Assembly: GCF_900098925.1 (NCBI RefSeq)
Contig: NZ_LT622357.1
Location: 451,496-515,495 of the forward strand
Direction of reading: 5' to 3'
From: Bacillus massiliglaciei
GTDB lineage: Bacteria; Bacillota; Bacilli; Bacillales; DSM-1321
DNA: 64,000 nucleotides
Shown here: positions 35,613-45,639 of the stretch, piece after piece
Position numbering within the stretch: position 1 is the first letter of the stretch
Layout of the letters: each line of letters starts with the position of its first letter
Translations under genes and position numbers: made by a program
Notes under the pieces: model-generated
Seen by the model: the letters and a program-made list of their open reading frames with translations, nothing else
Databases searched by the model: none
What the model was told of the DNA's origin: nothing

Positions 35613-35741
35613 CCTGTCTCACCTCATCTCCATATCTTAAAATTCAAGTATATAAAAAAATACCAGTAGTTAAAACACTCTTTTTTTGAGTGTCTTAACC
35701 ACTGGTACCATATTACAAACGTTTTTTTCTATTTATTTCAT

Positions 35742-36497
35742 TCAAACATTAATATCTACTTTGGCATCTTTCTGCAGTTTTTCAACATGTTCAGCCAGTT
35801 TTTCCTGTTTCTTCTGCTGTTCCAAGGTTTCTACGATTTGAGGCTTCAAATCTTTTAATTCGGGAATCTCTTGTCCGCTTTCTTTGCCTTGGGCTGTCAT
35901 CTGATCATAATATTGCTGCACTTCCTGATCCGTTGCTTCCTTCACTTCGATTTCTTTATCCATATACTTCGTATATTTAATATTTTCTTCTACTTGTACG
36001 TTGAATTCATCCTCTGTAAGACCCGCTTCTTTCAATGCTTTTTCAAAAGCTTTGTCATCCTCATACTGACCTTTGATATCGCTCATCTGTTTTTTTATTT
36101 CGTCTTTAGAGGCCGTATAGCCCTTTTTATCCGCATCCTGAATCAAAAGTCTTTGGCCTACAAGGGACTGGATTGCCTGGTCTTTTACATTTTCAGCTGC
36201 ATCCTTTTCGGTTGGGTCCTGACCCAGCTGCTGCATTTGCATTTGCACCATGGAAAGAGCGTTGTTATATTCAGCTCCCATGATTTTCTCATCGTTAACC
36301 GTAGCTACGACCTTTTTTTCATCGACCTTTTGTTTGTCCATTTTTTTCTGAAGCTCAGCTTGTTCTTCTTGCTGTTTCTCTTCCGTTTGGGCCGTTTCTT
36401 TTTTATCCTTATCTTGATCTGCTTCCTTATCAGAATTGCAGGCTGCAAGCATCATTGCCATTAATCCAATTATGACAGGTAGTAGTAATTTCTTCAT
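35742..36497 (-). CDS. SurA-N/PrsA-like lipoprotein
   Basis: 251-aa lipoprotein with signal peptide and lipobox LAAC (residues 17-20), a charged linker rich in Lys, Gln and Glu, and a SurA-N-type chaperone domain (VVATVNDEKIMGAEYNNALSM ... AIQSLVGQRLLIQDADKKGY). No parvulin (PPIase) domain is visible, unlike PrsA, so it is probably a membrane-anchored folding factor without isomerase activity. ATG behind GGAAGGAGACAGTTAC. Its 3' end lies next to the IS3 remnant. Confidence 0.85.
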   Translation of the reverse strand: MKKLLLPVIIGLMAMMLAACNSDKEADQDKDKKETAQTEEKQQEEQAELQKKMDKQKVDEKKVVATVNDEKIMGAEYNNALSMVQMQMQQLGQDPTEKDAAENVKDQAIQSLVGQRLLIQDADKKGYTASKDEIKKQMSDIKGQYEDDKAFEKALKEAGLTEDEFNVQVEENIKYTKYMDKEIEVKEATDQEVQQYYDQMTAQGKESGQEIPELKDLKPQIVETLEQQKKQEKLAEHVEKLQKDAKVDINV

Positions 36498-36626
36498 GTA
36501 ACTGTCTCCTTCCGTTACTCCATAGTAAACGTTCTCTACAGGGCATTATAAAGGAAGTTCACAGTAAAAGAAAACATTTATTATATTTTTTACTGAAAAT
36601 GACATTTTTCTTCCGCAGGAAAGCGC

Positions 36627-37859
36627 TTAAGAAGCCGCTCCTGGAAATTGAATAGTGAATTTCGTCCCCTCTCCTGTTTTGCTCTCAATCTTGACCTTTC
36701 CTTTCATTGATTCAATCAACTGGAAGGAAATCATCAATCCCACACCTGTACCATTTTCCTTTGTTGTATAAAATGGGGTGCCTAAATTCCTAATTTGAAC
36801 AGCTGACATCCCTTGCCCGCTGTCCTTTATCTCTATATATACATTTTCTTCCTTTTCATAGGCCTGCACACTTAAGATGCCGCCTGCTTCCATCGATTCA
36901 ATCCCATTTTTGATGATATTGACCAATACTTGTTTAATTTCCGCTTTATTGCCCTGAATAAACAAGGGTTCTTTAATAAGTGATTCAATAGTAATGCTTT
37001 GGATATTCGAATAGGATTTCATCAATTCAACCGTGTTTCGAACTTCTTCGGAAAGGTTAACTAAATCAGATCCTTCTGTATGCGGTTTCGCCAGAGATAA
37101 ATAATCATTGATAATAGCTTGTGCATGATTCAATTCATTAAGAGCAATCTTAATATAGTTTTTATGCGAGGCATGGACGTGCCCGTCACTTTCCATTAAC
37201 TGAAGAAAGCCTCTAATCGTAGTTAGCGGATTACGGACTTCATGGGCTACAGATGCTGCCAGCTGGCTGATGACATTTAACCTTTCAGCTCGCTGTAAAT
37301 CCTTGCTCATGGCCCAGCTATGATATAAGTTTTCAATCAGGAAGGTAATGATCAGTAAAATGACCCAGACGAACAGATAGAAAGTCACCAGCAGGGGGAA
37401 CTGTTCTGACTGGCCATTCAGCGTCAATATGAGCGCTTTGCTGCCAATGAATAGCCAGTAGATGATACTGATCAGATATATTTTCTTTTTTTTATACGCA
37501 TTGTTGAGCCGGCCTTTCAACAGAAGAAACAATACAGTCAGAAAGGTATAGCATATTACGCTTAAAATAATTCCGTCTCCGCCAAATGCAAGTCTGATGA
37601 TGAACAGCACAGCGACCAGAGTGATACCTGACGAAAAACCGCCAAATATAAAAGCAATCATGATTGGCAGGACCCGGAAATCATAACGGTAATCTGTATT
37701 ATATTCAATTGGAAAAGACATCACCATCAGCAGCATAAAAATGAGAATTAAGGTCAAATTTACTTTATTTCGTCTGTTCATATTCTCATTGATGAAAAAA
37801 TAATAGGCGAGGATAGGAACGAGCACTAATAATAATTGAAATAGCATTTCCGCAATCAT
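36627..37859 (-). CDS. kinB: KinB-like membrane histidine kinase
   Basis: 410-aa sensor kinase: six hydrophobic segments in residues 1-185 of the 5TM-5TMR type (FRVLPIMIAFIFGGFSSGI), dimerisation/phosphoacceptor helix AASVAHEVRNPLTTIRGFLQLME (His about 211), then ATPase boxes NIIKNGIESM, DSGQGM, TKENGTGVGLMI. No response regulator is adjacent, as for the B. subtilis phosphorelay kinases KinB and KinD, and kapB is absent. Likely feeds the sporulation phosphorelay (inference). ATG preceded by CGGAGGATACT. Confidence 0.85.
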   Translation of the reverse strand: MIAEMLFQLLLVLVPILAYYFFINENMNRRNKVNLTLILIFMLLMVMSFPIEYNTDYRYDFRVLPIMIAFIFGGFSSGITLVAVLFIIRLAFGGDGIILSVICYTFLTVLFLLLKGRLNNAYKKKKIYLISIIYWLFIGSKALILTLNGQSEQFPLLVTFYLFVWVILLIITFLIENLYHSWAMSKDLQRAERLNVISQLAASVAHEVRNPLTTIRGFLQLMESDGHVHASHKNYIKIALNELNHAQAIINDYLSLAKPHTEGSDLVNLSEEVRNTVELMKSYSNIQSITIESLIKEPLFIQGNKAEIKQVLVNIIKNGIESMEAGGILSVQAYEKEENVYIEIKDSGQGMSAVQIRNLGTPFYTTKENGTGVGLMISFQLIESMKGKVKIESKTGEGTKFTIQFPGAAS

Positions 37860-38229
37860 AGTATCCTCCGAAAATGGTCCGTCTTTGTCATATTTTCATT
37901 ATACTCTGTCAAAATTAAACAATAAATAGGAAGATTTTCAATTTTCTCTCTTCAAAAGATCATTTTTACATACGGGGTGTCATTAATGAGAAACTCCTCT
38001 GCTCCATTCTCTATTTTCCTGCTCACTGCTCACAGCATCCTGGATTCTTATTTTCCGTATTTCCAGTTCCATTCCTCCCTTCTTCTGCTCCCTGTAAAAC
38101 ATAGTTATTCAATCAGCATCAAAATATAACATTTTTTCTGGAAAAAAGAGGATTTTTTCAGAATAGAGAAGGAAAAAGAAATTTTTCAGGGAATTTGTAA
38201 GAAAATGATTTTTTAAAGGAGGAGTCCAA
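37860..38229. other. 370-base AT-rich intergenic region
   Basis: Holds the divergent starts of the kinase and a small gene. A TTGACA and a TATAAT lie close together near 37900 (leftward) but not at promoter spacing. No ORF, repeat or convincing RNA structure was seen. Confidence 0.5.
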
Positions 38230-38445
38230 ATGAAGTCCCAATTGTCAATAGAACTGGATTATCAGCAATTGTTTGACAAGCTGTTAGATTGCGGAGATAT
38301 AGAAATCCCAATTTCTGATTGTGATTTGCAATTTTTCATCGAGGATCGTCTTGAAGAATTGAACATCAGCCACCGAAAAATAATCCCTCCAAGAAAGAAG
38401 AAAGCGGCTCCGGAAAAGGTCATGATCATTAAATTAAATGGATAG
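38230..38445 (+). CDS. Small protein of unknown function
   Basis: 71-aa protein, acidic N-terminal half (LDYQQLFDKLLDCGDIEIPI) and basic C-terminal half (RKIIPPRKKKAAPEKVMIIK). It has a very strong AAAGGAGGAG site 7 bases before the ATG, which makes it a credible gene despite no recognised family. No membrane segment. Isolated between a leftward kinase gene and a convergent leftward operon, with a hairpin 41 bases after its stop. Confidence 0.65.
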   Translation: MKSQLSIELDYQQLFDKLLDCGDIEIPISDCDLQFFIEDRLEELNISHRKIIPPRKKKAAPEKVMIIKLNG

Positions 38446-38486
38446 CGTTCAAAATAGAATCAGCACTTTATAAAAGAAAAAATAAA

Positions 38487-38520
38487 GGACCTGAGCCGGT
38501 TGAATGCCGAACTCAGGTCC
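38487..38520 (-). terminator. Terminator of yojN-yojO operon
   Basis: GGACCTGAG / CTCAGGTCC stem (38487-38495, 38512-38520); leftward tail TTTATTTTTTC. Confidence 0.88.
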
Positions 38521-38525
38521 AGAGA

Positions 38526-40439
38526 TTATATGGATTTCAGCAGGAGTTTTTTCAAAAGCGGGGTGAAATATTCAGGGATAAAGGCAACACTCGGAATCAG
38601 TATTTGCTCTTTCCCATAGATATTTTCCATCATTTTCTCTTCACTCTCGGCTATCATTCCGTCCGCCAGGAAGATCCCGACTGTGTCGATTCTTTTTTTT
38701 CTTGCAGCCAGGACTGCCGTATGAGTGTCGACTATTCCATTTTGATCATATTGAGCAGCAGCGGGCTCGCCATCTGAGAAGACAAGAAGGAATTTATTTG
38801 TCTCTTTTCTTTTCTCCAATTCCTCCGTCATCACCCTAATGCTAAATCCATCACGGTTATCCTCCTCCGGCTCCAGCTGGAGAATTTTTGCTCCGCTTTG
38901 ATAAAAGGAATCTTCAAAAGAATGGATTCTATGAAAATAATTCGGCTGGTAGCCTTCCTTGACTCCGTTAGCATCCTCCCAGAAACCGACAATAGAATGA
39001 GGAATTTTCAATTGTTTCAGAACTTCATGAAACAGCGCAATTCCCCGCTTTGTTTCATGCATCTTATTATGCATGGAAGCAGAGCAATCTACTAAAAGCG
39101 TAAAACATGCATCAATTTCTTTCGATTCGTTGTTTTTTTTATAAAAAACTCTTGGCTGGTCTTCCAAGACAAGCGGGAGAAGCTTTTTAGACAGTCGGCC
39201 GAAAGAAAGATCCCTTCTCGGAGAATTTTTTTTGTGTTCCAAGATTTTTTCAATGGTTCCGGCTAATTTTCTCTTATACGGTTCAATCTCTTTTACCATA
39301 CTGCGATAGACTTGCTCATCCGAAGCAGAAGGAGATTCAGCCATCTTGGAAAGCTTGACAGCAAAACGGTTCATTTCACCATAGTTGCCGCCGGACTGCC
39401 TTCCAGTCTGATCTTCTGATTTCTGCAGGGCATCCTTCCCCTCATAATCCTTCTGTCTGCTTTCTCCCGATGCTCCCTGTACCGATGCCAGCGCCTGGTC
39501 TGCATCCTCCGCTTCTCTTGCGCCGCCGCCCATTAAATTGGTTCTAGTTCCCTGCTCCAGTTCAAATTGAAGAAAGGTTTGATTGTTTTCTCCATTCTTT
39601 GTCTCGCGATGCCAGGTAGAAAACTGTTCATCCATATATTCATTTTTTTCCTGATCCAGTTTCTCTTCTCTTTCTGCCGCCGGATCATCATTTCTTGTCA
39701 TTTCATCAAATAATGTATCCCGCTTATATAGGTCGATATGGTTCACTGGCAGGATAAAATATTCATTGATCATATCATCATAAGACTCTTCCAAACGCAA
39801 AACGGCAGATTCAGTCATTCTCTTGATATCCTGTGTATCGCCTGCTTCATAAATCGAATAGAGAAAAGGTTTAATCCCTTCAAGTGCTGTCAGTTGATAA
39901 TCATTTGCTTTCGCAAAGACCGGATCCGGCCTGTCAGAGTAGACAGTGAGATAAATTAGGCAAAAGAGCTCGTCCAATGCATAACTTCGCGTAACATTAG
40001 CAGCCAATTGTGTCTCGAAATATTTTCTGTAAAAGACGATTCTGCTGTCAAAAATTCCCCTTGTGCCAGGACGTTGTTTTCTTACTATTTGTTCAAGACG
40101 AAAATCTTCCAGCAAAGTAAACAGCTGCGCTGCAAAACCGGGAATCTTCACTTCCCCCTGCCACTCGATAAACTGTTTAAGAGCCGGTACATTCGTGTGA
40201 AACAAAGTTCCTACCGTACGAAGCAGCACATCGGATTTCAGTCCCTTTCTCTGAACATCTGCAGGGGAATTATCCCATATCCGGCTGGCTGTCACTTTTT
40301 TCAGTTTTAAATCTACAAAAGAACCATAATTAAATTCAAATTCCATCTCAGGATCTCCTGACAGAACTGTTGAGAGATCCTGCAGCTGGAGAAACAGGCC
40401 GGTATCAATGACTGAGTCATTAAAGCGAATAAACTTCAT
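38526..40439 (-). CDS. yojO: YojO-like VWA-domain protein (NorD/CobT type)
   Basis: About 637-aa cytoplasmic protein. The N-terminal 380 residues are helical and acidic; the C-terminal part (about 425-610) is a von Willebrand A domain with the MIDAS motif DCSAS (TLLVDCSASMHNK) and LLVFSDGEPAA. With the MoxR-type AAA gene immediately upstream, it forms the usual chaperone pair that inserts metals or remodels enzymes; the client is unknown. Two ATGs (40445, 40439) follow GAGGG; the second has better spacing. Size and pairing match B. subtilis YojO. Confidence 0.88.
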   Translation of the reverse strand: MKFIRFNDSVIDTGLFLQLQDLSTVLSGDPEMEFEFNYGSFVDLKLKKVTASRIWDNSPADVQRKGLKSDVLLRTVGTLFHTNVPALKQFIEWQGEVKIPGFAAQLFTLLEDFRLEQIVRKQRPGTRGIFDSRIVFYRKYFETQLAANVTRSYALDELFCLIYLTVYSDRPDPVFAKANDYQLTALEGIKPFLYSIYEAGDTQDIKRMTESAVLRLEESYDDMINEYFILPVNHIDLYKRDTLFDEMTRNDDPAAEREEKLDQEKNEYMDEQFSTWHRETKNGENNQTFLQFELEQGTRTNLMGGGAREAEDADQALASVQGASGESRQKDYEGKDALQKSEDQTGRQSGGNYGEMNRFAVKLSKMAESPSASDEQVYRSMVKEIEPYKRKLAGTIEKILEHKKNSPRRDLSFGRLSKKLLPLVLEDQPRVFYKKNNESKEIDACFTLLVDCSASMHNKMHETKRGIALFHEVLKQLKIPHSIVGFWEDANGVKEGYQPNYFHRIHSFEDSFYQSGAKILQLEPEEDNRDGFSIRVMTEELEKRKETNKFLLVFSDGEPAAAQYDQNGIVDTHTAVLAARKKRIDTVGIFLADGMIAESEEKMMENIYGKEQILIPSVAFIPEYFTPLLKKLLLKSI

Positions 40440-40448
40440 CCTCATCCC

Positions 40449-41327
40449 TCATTCAAATAAAGTCTCTGCCAGGTTTTCAACAAATTGCTTCTCGCGTTCT
40501 TCATCCAGCTTATCCACAATGGCTCTTAAAATAGCTCTTCTCGGGGGAATCAGTGAACTTAAATCGCACGCATCCAGAAGGGCGCGTATGGAGGCGGCAT
40601 CTTCCTGAAGTTTTCCTTGATTAACAGCCTGAATTAAATCAGCTGAGAGCCTGACAAATAAATCAATCATCTTTTCATCTGCAAGTTTTGTTGAAGACTG
40701 GATGAGCTCCTTCAGCTGTTCTCCCTCTATATAGGGAATTTCGATGATAATAAAACGATTTTTCAACGCTTCATTCAAAGGAACTGTCCCAATATATCCT
40801 TCATTAATGGCAGCAATCACATTAAATCCTTCCTTGGCTGTGACCACCTCATTAGTGAACGGATTCGTGATCGTTCTGCGATAATCCAATACTCCGTTTA
40901 TTAATGGGAGAGTTTCCGGTTTTGCCATGTTTACTTCATCAATATACAAGAAATGTCCATGCTTCATCGCTTTAATGACAGGACCTGGGCTGAATTCAAT
41001 CACTTGTTTCCCTTCTTGATATGCGAGGGTTTTGAAACCAAGAAGACTTTCCGCATCAAGGTCAACCGAGCAGTTCAAACTGAACATCGGCTGATTGAAT
41101 AAAGCCGACAGCGTTTCCGCCAGCTTTGTCTTCCCTGCTCCAGTAGGCCCCTTCAGCAAAATGTTTTTTCCCAAGCTCAGCGCTGTAATCGCATCTATTA
41201 ATAAATCTTCGTTAGGGGGCAAATACCCTTCCTTCCGAATTAACTCATCATATTCGGTACTTTCTGTATTTCTCTTCTTTTCTGCTAGTTCTGCTAAAGG
41301 GCTCGGAAGCCCATTCAAATCATACAT
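40449..41327 (-). CDS. yojN: YojN-like MoxR-type AAA+ ATPase
   Basis: 292-aa AAA+ ATPase: Walker A LKGPTGAGKTKLAE, Walker B GHFLYIDEVNMAKPE, sensor-1 NVIAAINEGYIG and an arginine-finger region KNRFIIIEI. Start ATG behind AAAGGAGGATGTTTAC. Its stop lies 9 bases before the VWA partner. MoxR ATPases act with VWA proteins as maturation chaperones. Confidence 0.9.
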   Translation of the reverse strand: MYDLNGLPSPLAELAEKKRNTESTEYDELIRKEGYLPPNEDLLIDAITALSLGKNILLKGPTGAGKTKLAETLSALFNQPMFSLNCSVDLDAESLLGFKTLAYQEGKQVIEFSPGPVIKAMKHGHFLYIDEVNMAKPETLPLINGVLDYRRTITNPFTNEVVTAKEGFNVIAAINEGYIGTVPLNEALKNRFIIIEIPYIEGEQLKELIQSSTKLADEKMIDLFVRLSADLIQAVNQGKLQEDAASIRALLDACDLSSLIPPRRAILRAIVDKLDEEREKQFVENLAETLFE

Positions 41328-41402
41328 GTAAACATCCTCCTTTGCATTATTTTATATGGTTTTTCCTGCAAAAAGCAAAATTCGCGGTTTGCGGACCGAA
41401 GC

Positions 41403-41434
41403 AAAAAAAGAGTGCAGAAGATGCTCTGCACTCT
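41403..41434 (-). terminator. Terminator of yhfK-like gene
   Basis: AGAGTGCAG / CTGCACTCT stem (41409-41417, 41426-41434) followed leftward by a run of seven T. Confidence 0.9.
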
Positions 41435-41448
41435 CTTTCAGCTAAGAA

Positions 41449-42093
41449 TTATACCATTTTGACGGCTTCTTCGATCTCTGTCTCCCCAGAAACCAGATCA
41501 AAGGACCTTTTGAAGGTATTTTCTTTGTTTAGCACATGAAAAATGGTAGCTGCCACATCTTCCCGGGGAATAGATCCCCTCTCTAAATTATCCGATGCTT
41601 TTATTTTTCCTGTACCTGGTTCATTCACTAATCCGCCGGGGCGGATAATCGTATAATCAAGGCTGCTTTGTTCAAGGATTTTATCCGCATAATGCTTGGC
41701 TGCATAATAAGGACGTATGGCGTCATTCCAATTCTCGCGATTGTGGGCCTGAAGGGCACTGACCATCACAAAACGCTTTACTCCTGACAGTTCCGCTGCC
41801 TCAATCGCTTTAGCCGCCCCGTCAAGATCGATCAGCAGCGTTTGATCATACCCTGTGTTCCCTCCAGAACCGGCCGTAAATACAATCGCGTCACTGCCTT
41901 TTACCGCTTCAGATATGCCTTCTACCGTATCTGTAAGGCTGACAACAGCTGTCTCGACTCCTATATCATGGAAATATTCAGCCTGTTCCTTTGTCCTGAT
42001 CATGGCTCTGACCTTATATTCATTGCTATTCTTTAACAATTCGACAAGCTTCTTTCCAATCTGTCCATTTGCTCCGATCACTAAGACATTCAT
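41449..42093 (-). CDS. yhfK: NAD(P)-binding SDR-like protein, YhfK-like
   Basis: 214-aa atypical short-chain dehydrogenase/NmrA-type protein: nucleotide site MNVLVIGANGQIGKKLV at the N-terminus, AIVFTAGSGGNTGYDQT, and YYAAKHYADKILEQSSLDYTIIRPGGLV. The Tyr-XXX-Lys pair appears as YYAAK. Length and sequence pattern match B. subtilis YhfK. Substrate unknown. RBS CAGGAGATGG; single gene with terminator. Confidence 0.85.
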   Translation of the reverse strand: MNVLVIGANGQIGKKLVELLKNSNEYKVRAMIRTKEQAEYFHDIGVETAVVSLTDTVEGISEAVKGSDAIVFTAGSGGNTGYDQTLLIDLDGAAKAIEAAELSGVKRFVMVSALQAHNRENWNDAIRPYYAAKHYADKILEQSSLDYTIIRPGGLVNEPGTGKIKASDNLERGSIPREDVAATIFHVLNKENTFKRSFDLVSGETEIEEAVKMV

Positions 42094-42226
42094 CTAACCA
42101 TCTCCTGACTTTGCTTCATAGATTTTGGATTTCTGCCATCCTATCGTCCATACTTTTCCTTGTTTACCCGATTAGCGGGAGTGAAAATCGTACCTTACAT
42201 AATTTCCTTATATCAGGACAGTCTTC

Positions 42227-42922
42227 CTAATCGAGATCCCTTCTATGCCGCAGAAATATAAATCGATAGGCCAAATAAGCAATATACAGCGGGGTCGCAA
42301 TATAAATCAAATAAGGAAACTGTTGATAGGTTCCCCTGTAGATGACATACAGCAAACAGCCAATAAACAAAGTGACAATGGTTCCGTATTTAGGAAGCGG
42401 AATTTCCTTGAAGCTTGGAATTCTGATCCTGCTGACCATCAGAAAACAAAGAGCCGTAAAAATAACCGTCGTAATAATATTCGGCAGTCTGTCCCCAAAT
42501 AGGGTGAGCAGGGCTAAGATTCCGCCAGCCGCTGTAATCGGCACGCCAATAAAATAGTTAAGCGATGTTTTGCTGGTTCCAATATTGAATCTGGCCAGCC
42601 GATAGGCGCCAAATAGAGGAAAAAGCCCTGCAACAATTAATCCCAAAAGTCCAAAATGAAAAAAATACGTATAATACACCAAAAATGACGGAGCCACCCC
42701 GAAGGTTACAATATCCGCTAATGAATCCAGTTCTTTCCCCAAATTACTTTCTACTTTCAGCATCCTTGCAAGTCTTCCATCCATGCTGTCCAGCATCATT
42801 CCGATCAGGATTAAAATGGCTGCATTGTTATACTGGCCGTTTGCAGCAAAACCGATGGACAAGAAGCCGCAAAAAAGATTTCCCAGTGTAAATAAATTCG
42901 GTATACTCTTGATAAATTTCAC
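42227..42922 (-). CDS. pssA: CDP-diacylglycerol-serine O-phosphatidyltransferase
   Basis: 231-aa membrane enzyme making phosphatidylserine, precursor of phosphatidylethanolamine. The CDP-alcohol phosphotransferase motif D-XX-DG-XX-AR-X8-G-XXX-D-XXX-D appears in DSMDGRLARMLKVESNLGKE followed by LDSLAD. Six to eight membrane segments. The start is GTG (42920-42922) with GAGGAG six bases before. psd, often adjacent, is not in this window. No clear terminator downstream. Confidence 0.93.
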   Translation of the reverse strand: MKFIKSIPNLFTLGNLFCGFLSIGFAANGQYNNAAILILIGMMLDSMDGRLARMLKVESNLGKELDSLADIVTFGVAPSFLVYYTYFFHFGLLGLIVAGLFPLFGAYRLARFNIGTSKTSLNYFIGVPITAAGGILALLTLFGDRLPNIITTVIFTALCFLMVSRIRIPSFKEIPLPKYGTIVTLFIGCLLYVIYRGTYQQFPYLIYIATPLYIAYLAYRFIFLRHRRDLD

Positions 42923-43069
42923 GTCTACTCCTCACATTCCACGAATGATCTAACATGTACCTCATTTCTTTTCCGTTCATATTGCCTCATTATAACATTT
43001 TATCCATAATGATGAGCAGTATGATTAACCTTCCTCTTCTTATAGAAGTCCAAAGCCCGTTCCCATTCC

Positions 43070-43113
43070 AAAAAAAAGCGGTTCAAAGAAGCCTTCATTC
43101 TTCTTTGAACCGC
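43070..43113 (-). terminator. leuS terminator
   Basis: GCGGTTCAAAGAA / TTCTTTGAACCGC stem (43078-43090, 43101-43113) with leftward run of eight T. Confidence 0.93.
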
Positions 43114-43122
43114 CAACATTCT

Positions 43123-45537
43123 TTAGTTTGCTACGATATTGACCAATTTGCCCGGAACGGCAATGACTTTACGCACTGTTTTTCCGTCAATTTGTTCTTT
43201 GACAGAATCTTCCCCCATTGCTATTTCTTCCAGTTTTTCTTTTGTAGTTCCCGTTGGGACCATTAATTTCGCTTTTACTTTCCCGTTAATTTGAATGACA
43301 ATTTCCACTTCATTATCAACCATCTTCGCTTCATCATAAGCCGGCCAAGTTTCATAAGTGATGCTTTCTGTATGGCCAAGCTTTTCCCAAAGCTCTTCGG
43401 CAATATGCGGAGCTACAGGGGAAAGCAATTTTACAAATCCCTCAATGTACTCTTTCGGCAGCTTCTCAGCTTTATAAGAATCATTGATGAAAACCATCAA
43501 TTGGGATATCGCTGTGTTGAACTTAAGTTCTTCGTAGTTTTCCGTTACTTTCTTGACTGTTTGATGATAGACCTTTTCGAGTTTGCCGCTGTCATCGCGA
43601 TCAGTTATCTTATCTGTTATCTTTCCGTCTTCGTCGACTAACAGGCGCCAGATTCTGTCAAGAAATCTCCTCGATCCGTCCAGACCGTTCGTTGACCATG
43701 CGATGGAAGCATCCAGAGGACCCATAAACATTTCATACATGCGAAGAGTATCCGCTCCGTGAGATTCCACAATATCATCAGGGTTGACTACATTCCCTTT
43801 GGACTTACTCATTTTTTCATTGTTCTCTCCAAGGATCATCCCTTGATTGAAAAGGTTTTGGAATGGCTCCGGTGTTGGAACAACTCCAATATCATACAGG
43901 AACTTATGCCAGAAGCGGGCATACAGCAGATGCAGAACAGCATGTTCCGCTCCCCCAATATACATATCAACCGGCATCCATTCTTTCAGCTTTTCCGGAT
44001 CTGCCAAAACTTCCTTGTTATGAGGATCAATATAACGAAGGAAATACCAGCTGCTCCCTGCCCATTGCGGCATAGTATTCGTTTCACGGCGGCCCTTGCG
44101 TCCATTTTCATCCGTTACATTCAGCCAGTCCGTCATATTAGCAAGCGGTGATTCTCCTGTGCCTGAAGGCTTAATGTCCGTTGTAACCGGCAAAATAAGC
44201 GGAAGCTCTTCTTCCTTCAATGCCGACATTGTACCATCTTCCCAATGAATAATTGGAATCGGCTCTCCCCAATAGCGCTGACGGCTGAATAACCAGTCAC
44301 GAAGACGGTACGTTACTTTCTTAGTCCCAATGCCTTTCTCCTCCAGCCAGTTAATCATTGACTGAATGGCATCTTCCTTATTCATACCATTTAAGAAATC
44401 AGAGTTTACATGCTCTCCGTCTCCTGTATAGGCTTCTTTCGTTACATCTCCGCCTGCAACTACCTCAATGATCGGCAGACTGAACTTGACAGCAAATTCA
44501 TAATCCCGCTCATCATGGGCAGGTACCGCCATAATGGCACCTGTTCCATAGCTCATTAAGACATAATCCGCAATCCAGATCGGCATTTTGGCACCATTCA
44601 CTGGATTAATGGCATATGCACCGGTGAAGGCACCTGTTTTTTCTTTGGAAAGCTCAGTTCTTTCCAAATCACTCTTATTTTTTACTTCATCAATATAAGC
44701 AGCTACCGCATCTTTTTGTTCAGCAGCCGTAATTTTTTCCACTAATGGATGTTCAGGGGATAATACCGCATAAGTTGCGCCGAATAGTGTATCCGGACGC
44801 GTCGTAAACACAGTGAAGTCTCCTTTGTTTCCTTCGATTTGGAAGGTTACCTCCGCTCCTTCAGAACGGCCGATCCAGTTCCGCTGCATATCCTTAATAT
44901 TCTCCGGCCAGTCAACTGTTTCCAAATCCTCAAGCAAACGGTCAGCATATGCCGTAATTCTAAGCATCCATTGTTTCATTGGGCGCCGTTCAACAGGGTG
45001 TCCTCCCCGCTCGCTGACTCCGTCAATGACTTCTTCATTTGCCAATACCGTTCCAAGAGCCGGACACCAGTTGACCGGAACCTCATCAACATAAGCCAAT
45101 CCCTTTTCATACAGCTTGAGAAAAATCCATTGGGTCCATTTGTAATATTCAGGATCCGTCGTGTTGATTTCACGATCCCAGTCATATGAGAAGCCAAGCG
45201 ACTTGATTTGGCGGCGGAACGTATTAATGTTGTGCTCTGTAAATTCCGCAGGATCATTTCCTGTGTCAATGGCATATTGTTCTGCAGGAAGACCGAACGC
45301 ATCCCAGCCAATTGGATGAAGCACATCATACCCCTGCATTCTTTTCATCCGCGCTAAAATGTCACTCGCTGTATAGCCTTCCGGATGCCCTACATGAAGA
45401 CCGGCACCAGACGGGTAAGGGAACATATCCAATGCATAGAATTTCCTTTTTCCATTTTCTTCTGAAGTTTTAAATGTCTTATTTTCTTCCCATACTTGCT
45501 GCCATTTCTTTTCAATTTTCTTATGGTCAAAACTCAT
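43123..45537 (-). CDS. leuS: Leucyl-tRNA synthetase
   Basis: 804-aa class I synthetase. HIGH-type motif HVGH in [19 protein letters not shown] near residue 48; editing domain CP1 in the middle ([20 protein letters not shown]); KMSKS motif in [18 protein letters not shown] near 576; C-terminal anticodon-binding domain ending [15 protein letters not shown]. Length equals that of B. subtilis LeuS. Controlled by a Leu T-box in the leader. Confidence 0.97.
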   Translation of the reverse strand: MSFDHKKIEKKWQQVWEENKTFKTSEENGKRKFYALDMFPYPSGAGLHVGHPEGYTASDILARMKRMQGYDVLHPIGWDAFGLPAEQYAIDTGNDPAEFTEHNINTFRRQIKSLGFSYDWDREINTTDPEYYKWTQWIFLKLYEKGLAYVDEVPVNWCPALGTVLANEEVIDGVSERGGHPVERRPMKQWMLRITAYADRLLEDLETVDWPENIKDMQRNWIGRSEGAEVTFQIEGNKGDFTVFTTRPDTLFGATYAVLSPEHPLVEKITAAEQKDAVAAYIDEVKNKSDLERTELSKEKTGAFTGAYAINPVNGAKMPIWIADYVLMSYGTGAIMAVPAHDERDYEFAVKFSLPIIEVVAGGDVTKEAYTGDGEHVNSDFLNGMNKEDAIQSMINWLEEKGIGTKKVTYRLRDWLFSRQRYWGEPIPIIHWEDGTMSALKEEELPLILPVTTDIKPSGTGESPLANMTDWLNVTDENGRKGRRETNTMPQWAGSSWYFLRYIDPHNKEVLADPEKLKEWMPVDMYIGGAEHAVLHLLYARFWHKFLYDIGVVPTPEPFQNLFNQGMILGENNEKMSKSKGNVVNPDDIVESHGADTLRMYEMFMGPLDASIAWSTNGLDGSRRFLDRIWRLLVDEDGKITDKITDRDDSGKLEKVYHQTVKKVTENYEELKFNTAISQLMVFINDSYKAEKLPKEYIEGFVKLLSPVAPHIAEELWEKLGHTESITYETWPAYDEAKMVDNEVEIVIQINGKVKAKLMVPTGTTKEKLEEIAMGEDSVKEQIDGKTVRKVIAVPGKLVNIVAN

Positions 45538-45639
45538 TTTGCCTTCCTCCTATTTCCTTGCTAAAACCGCAGCGGCTTTACCTTTTTCTCTAAAAGTCAG
45601 TGATCATGAACGGGATAAGCGGACTTTCTATATAAAAAT

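Larger units (their letters stand above)
34534..35710 (-). mobile_element. Decayed IS3-family element (IS150-like)
   Basis: 1177-bp element with imperfect terminal repeats: left TGGCACCTATGTCAAGGACA, right (inverted) TGGTACCAGTGGTTAAGACA. Typical relatives are about 1.4 kb; the missing length equals an in-frame internal deletion in orfB. orfA is frameshifted. I found no matching direct repeat at the flanks, which fits an old insertion. Confidence 0.88.

Noticed and set aside
34531-35713. Target-site duplication for the IS3 element
   Set aside because: Flanking triplets (AAC and TAT) do not match.
35871-36464. 197-codon frame opposite the SurA-like lipoprotein
   Set aside because: Phe/Leu-rich antisense of a Lys/Glu-rich gene; not a real membrane protein.
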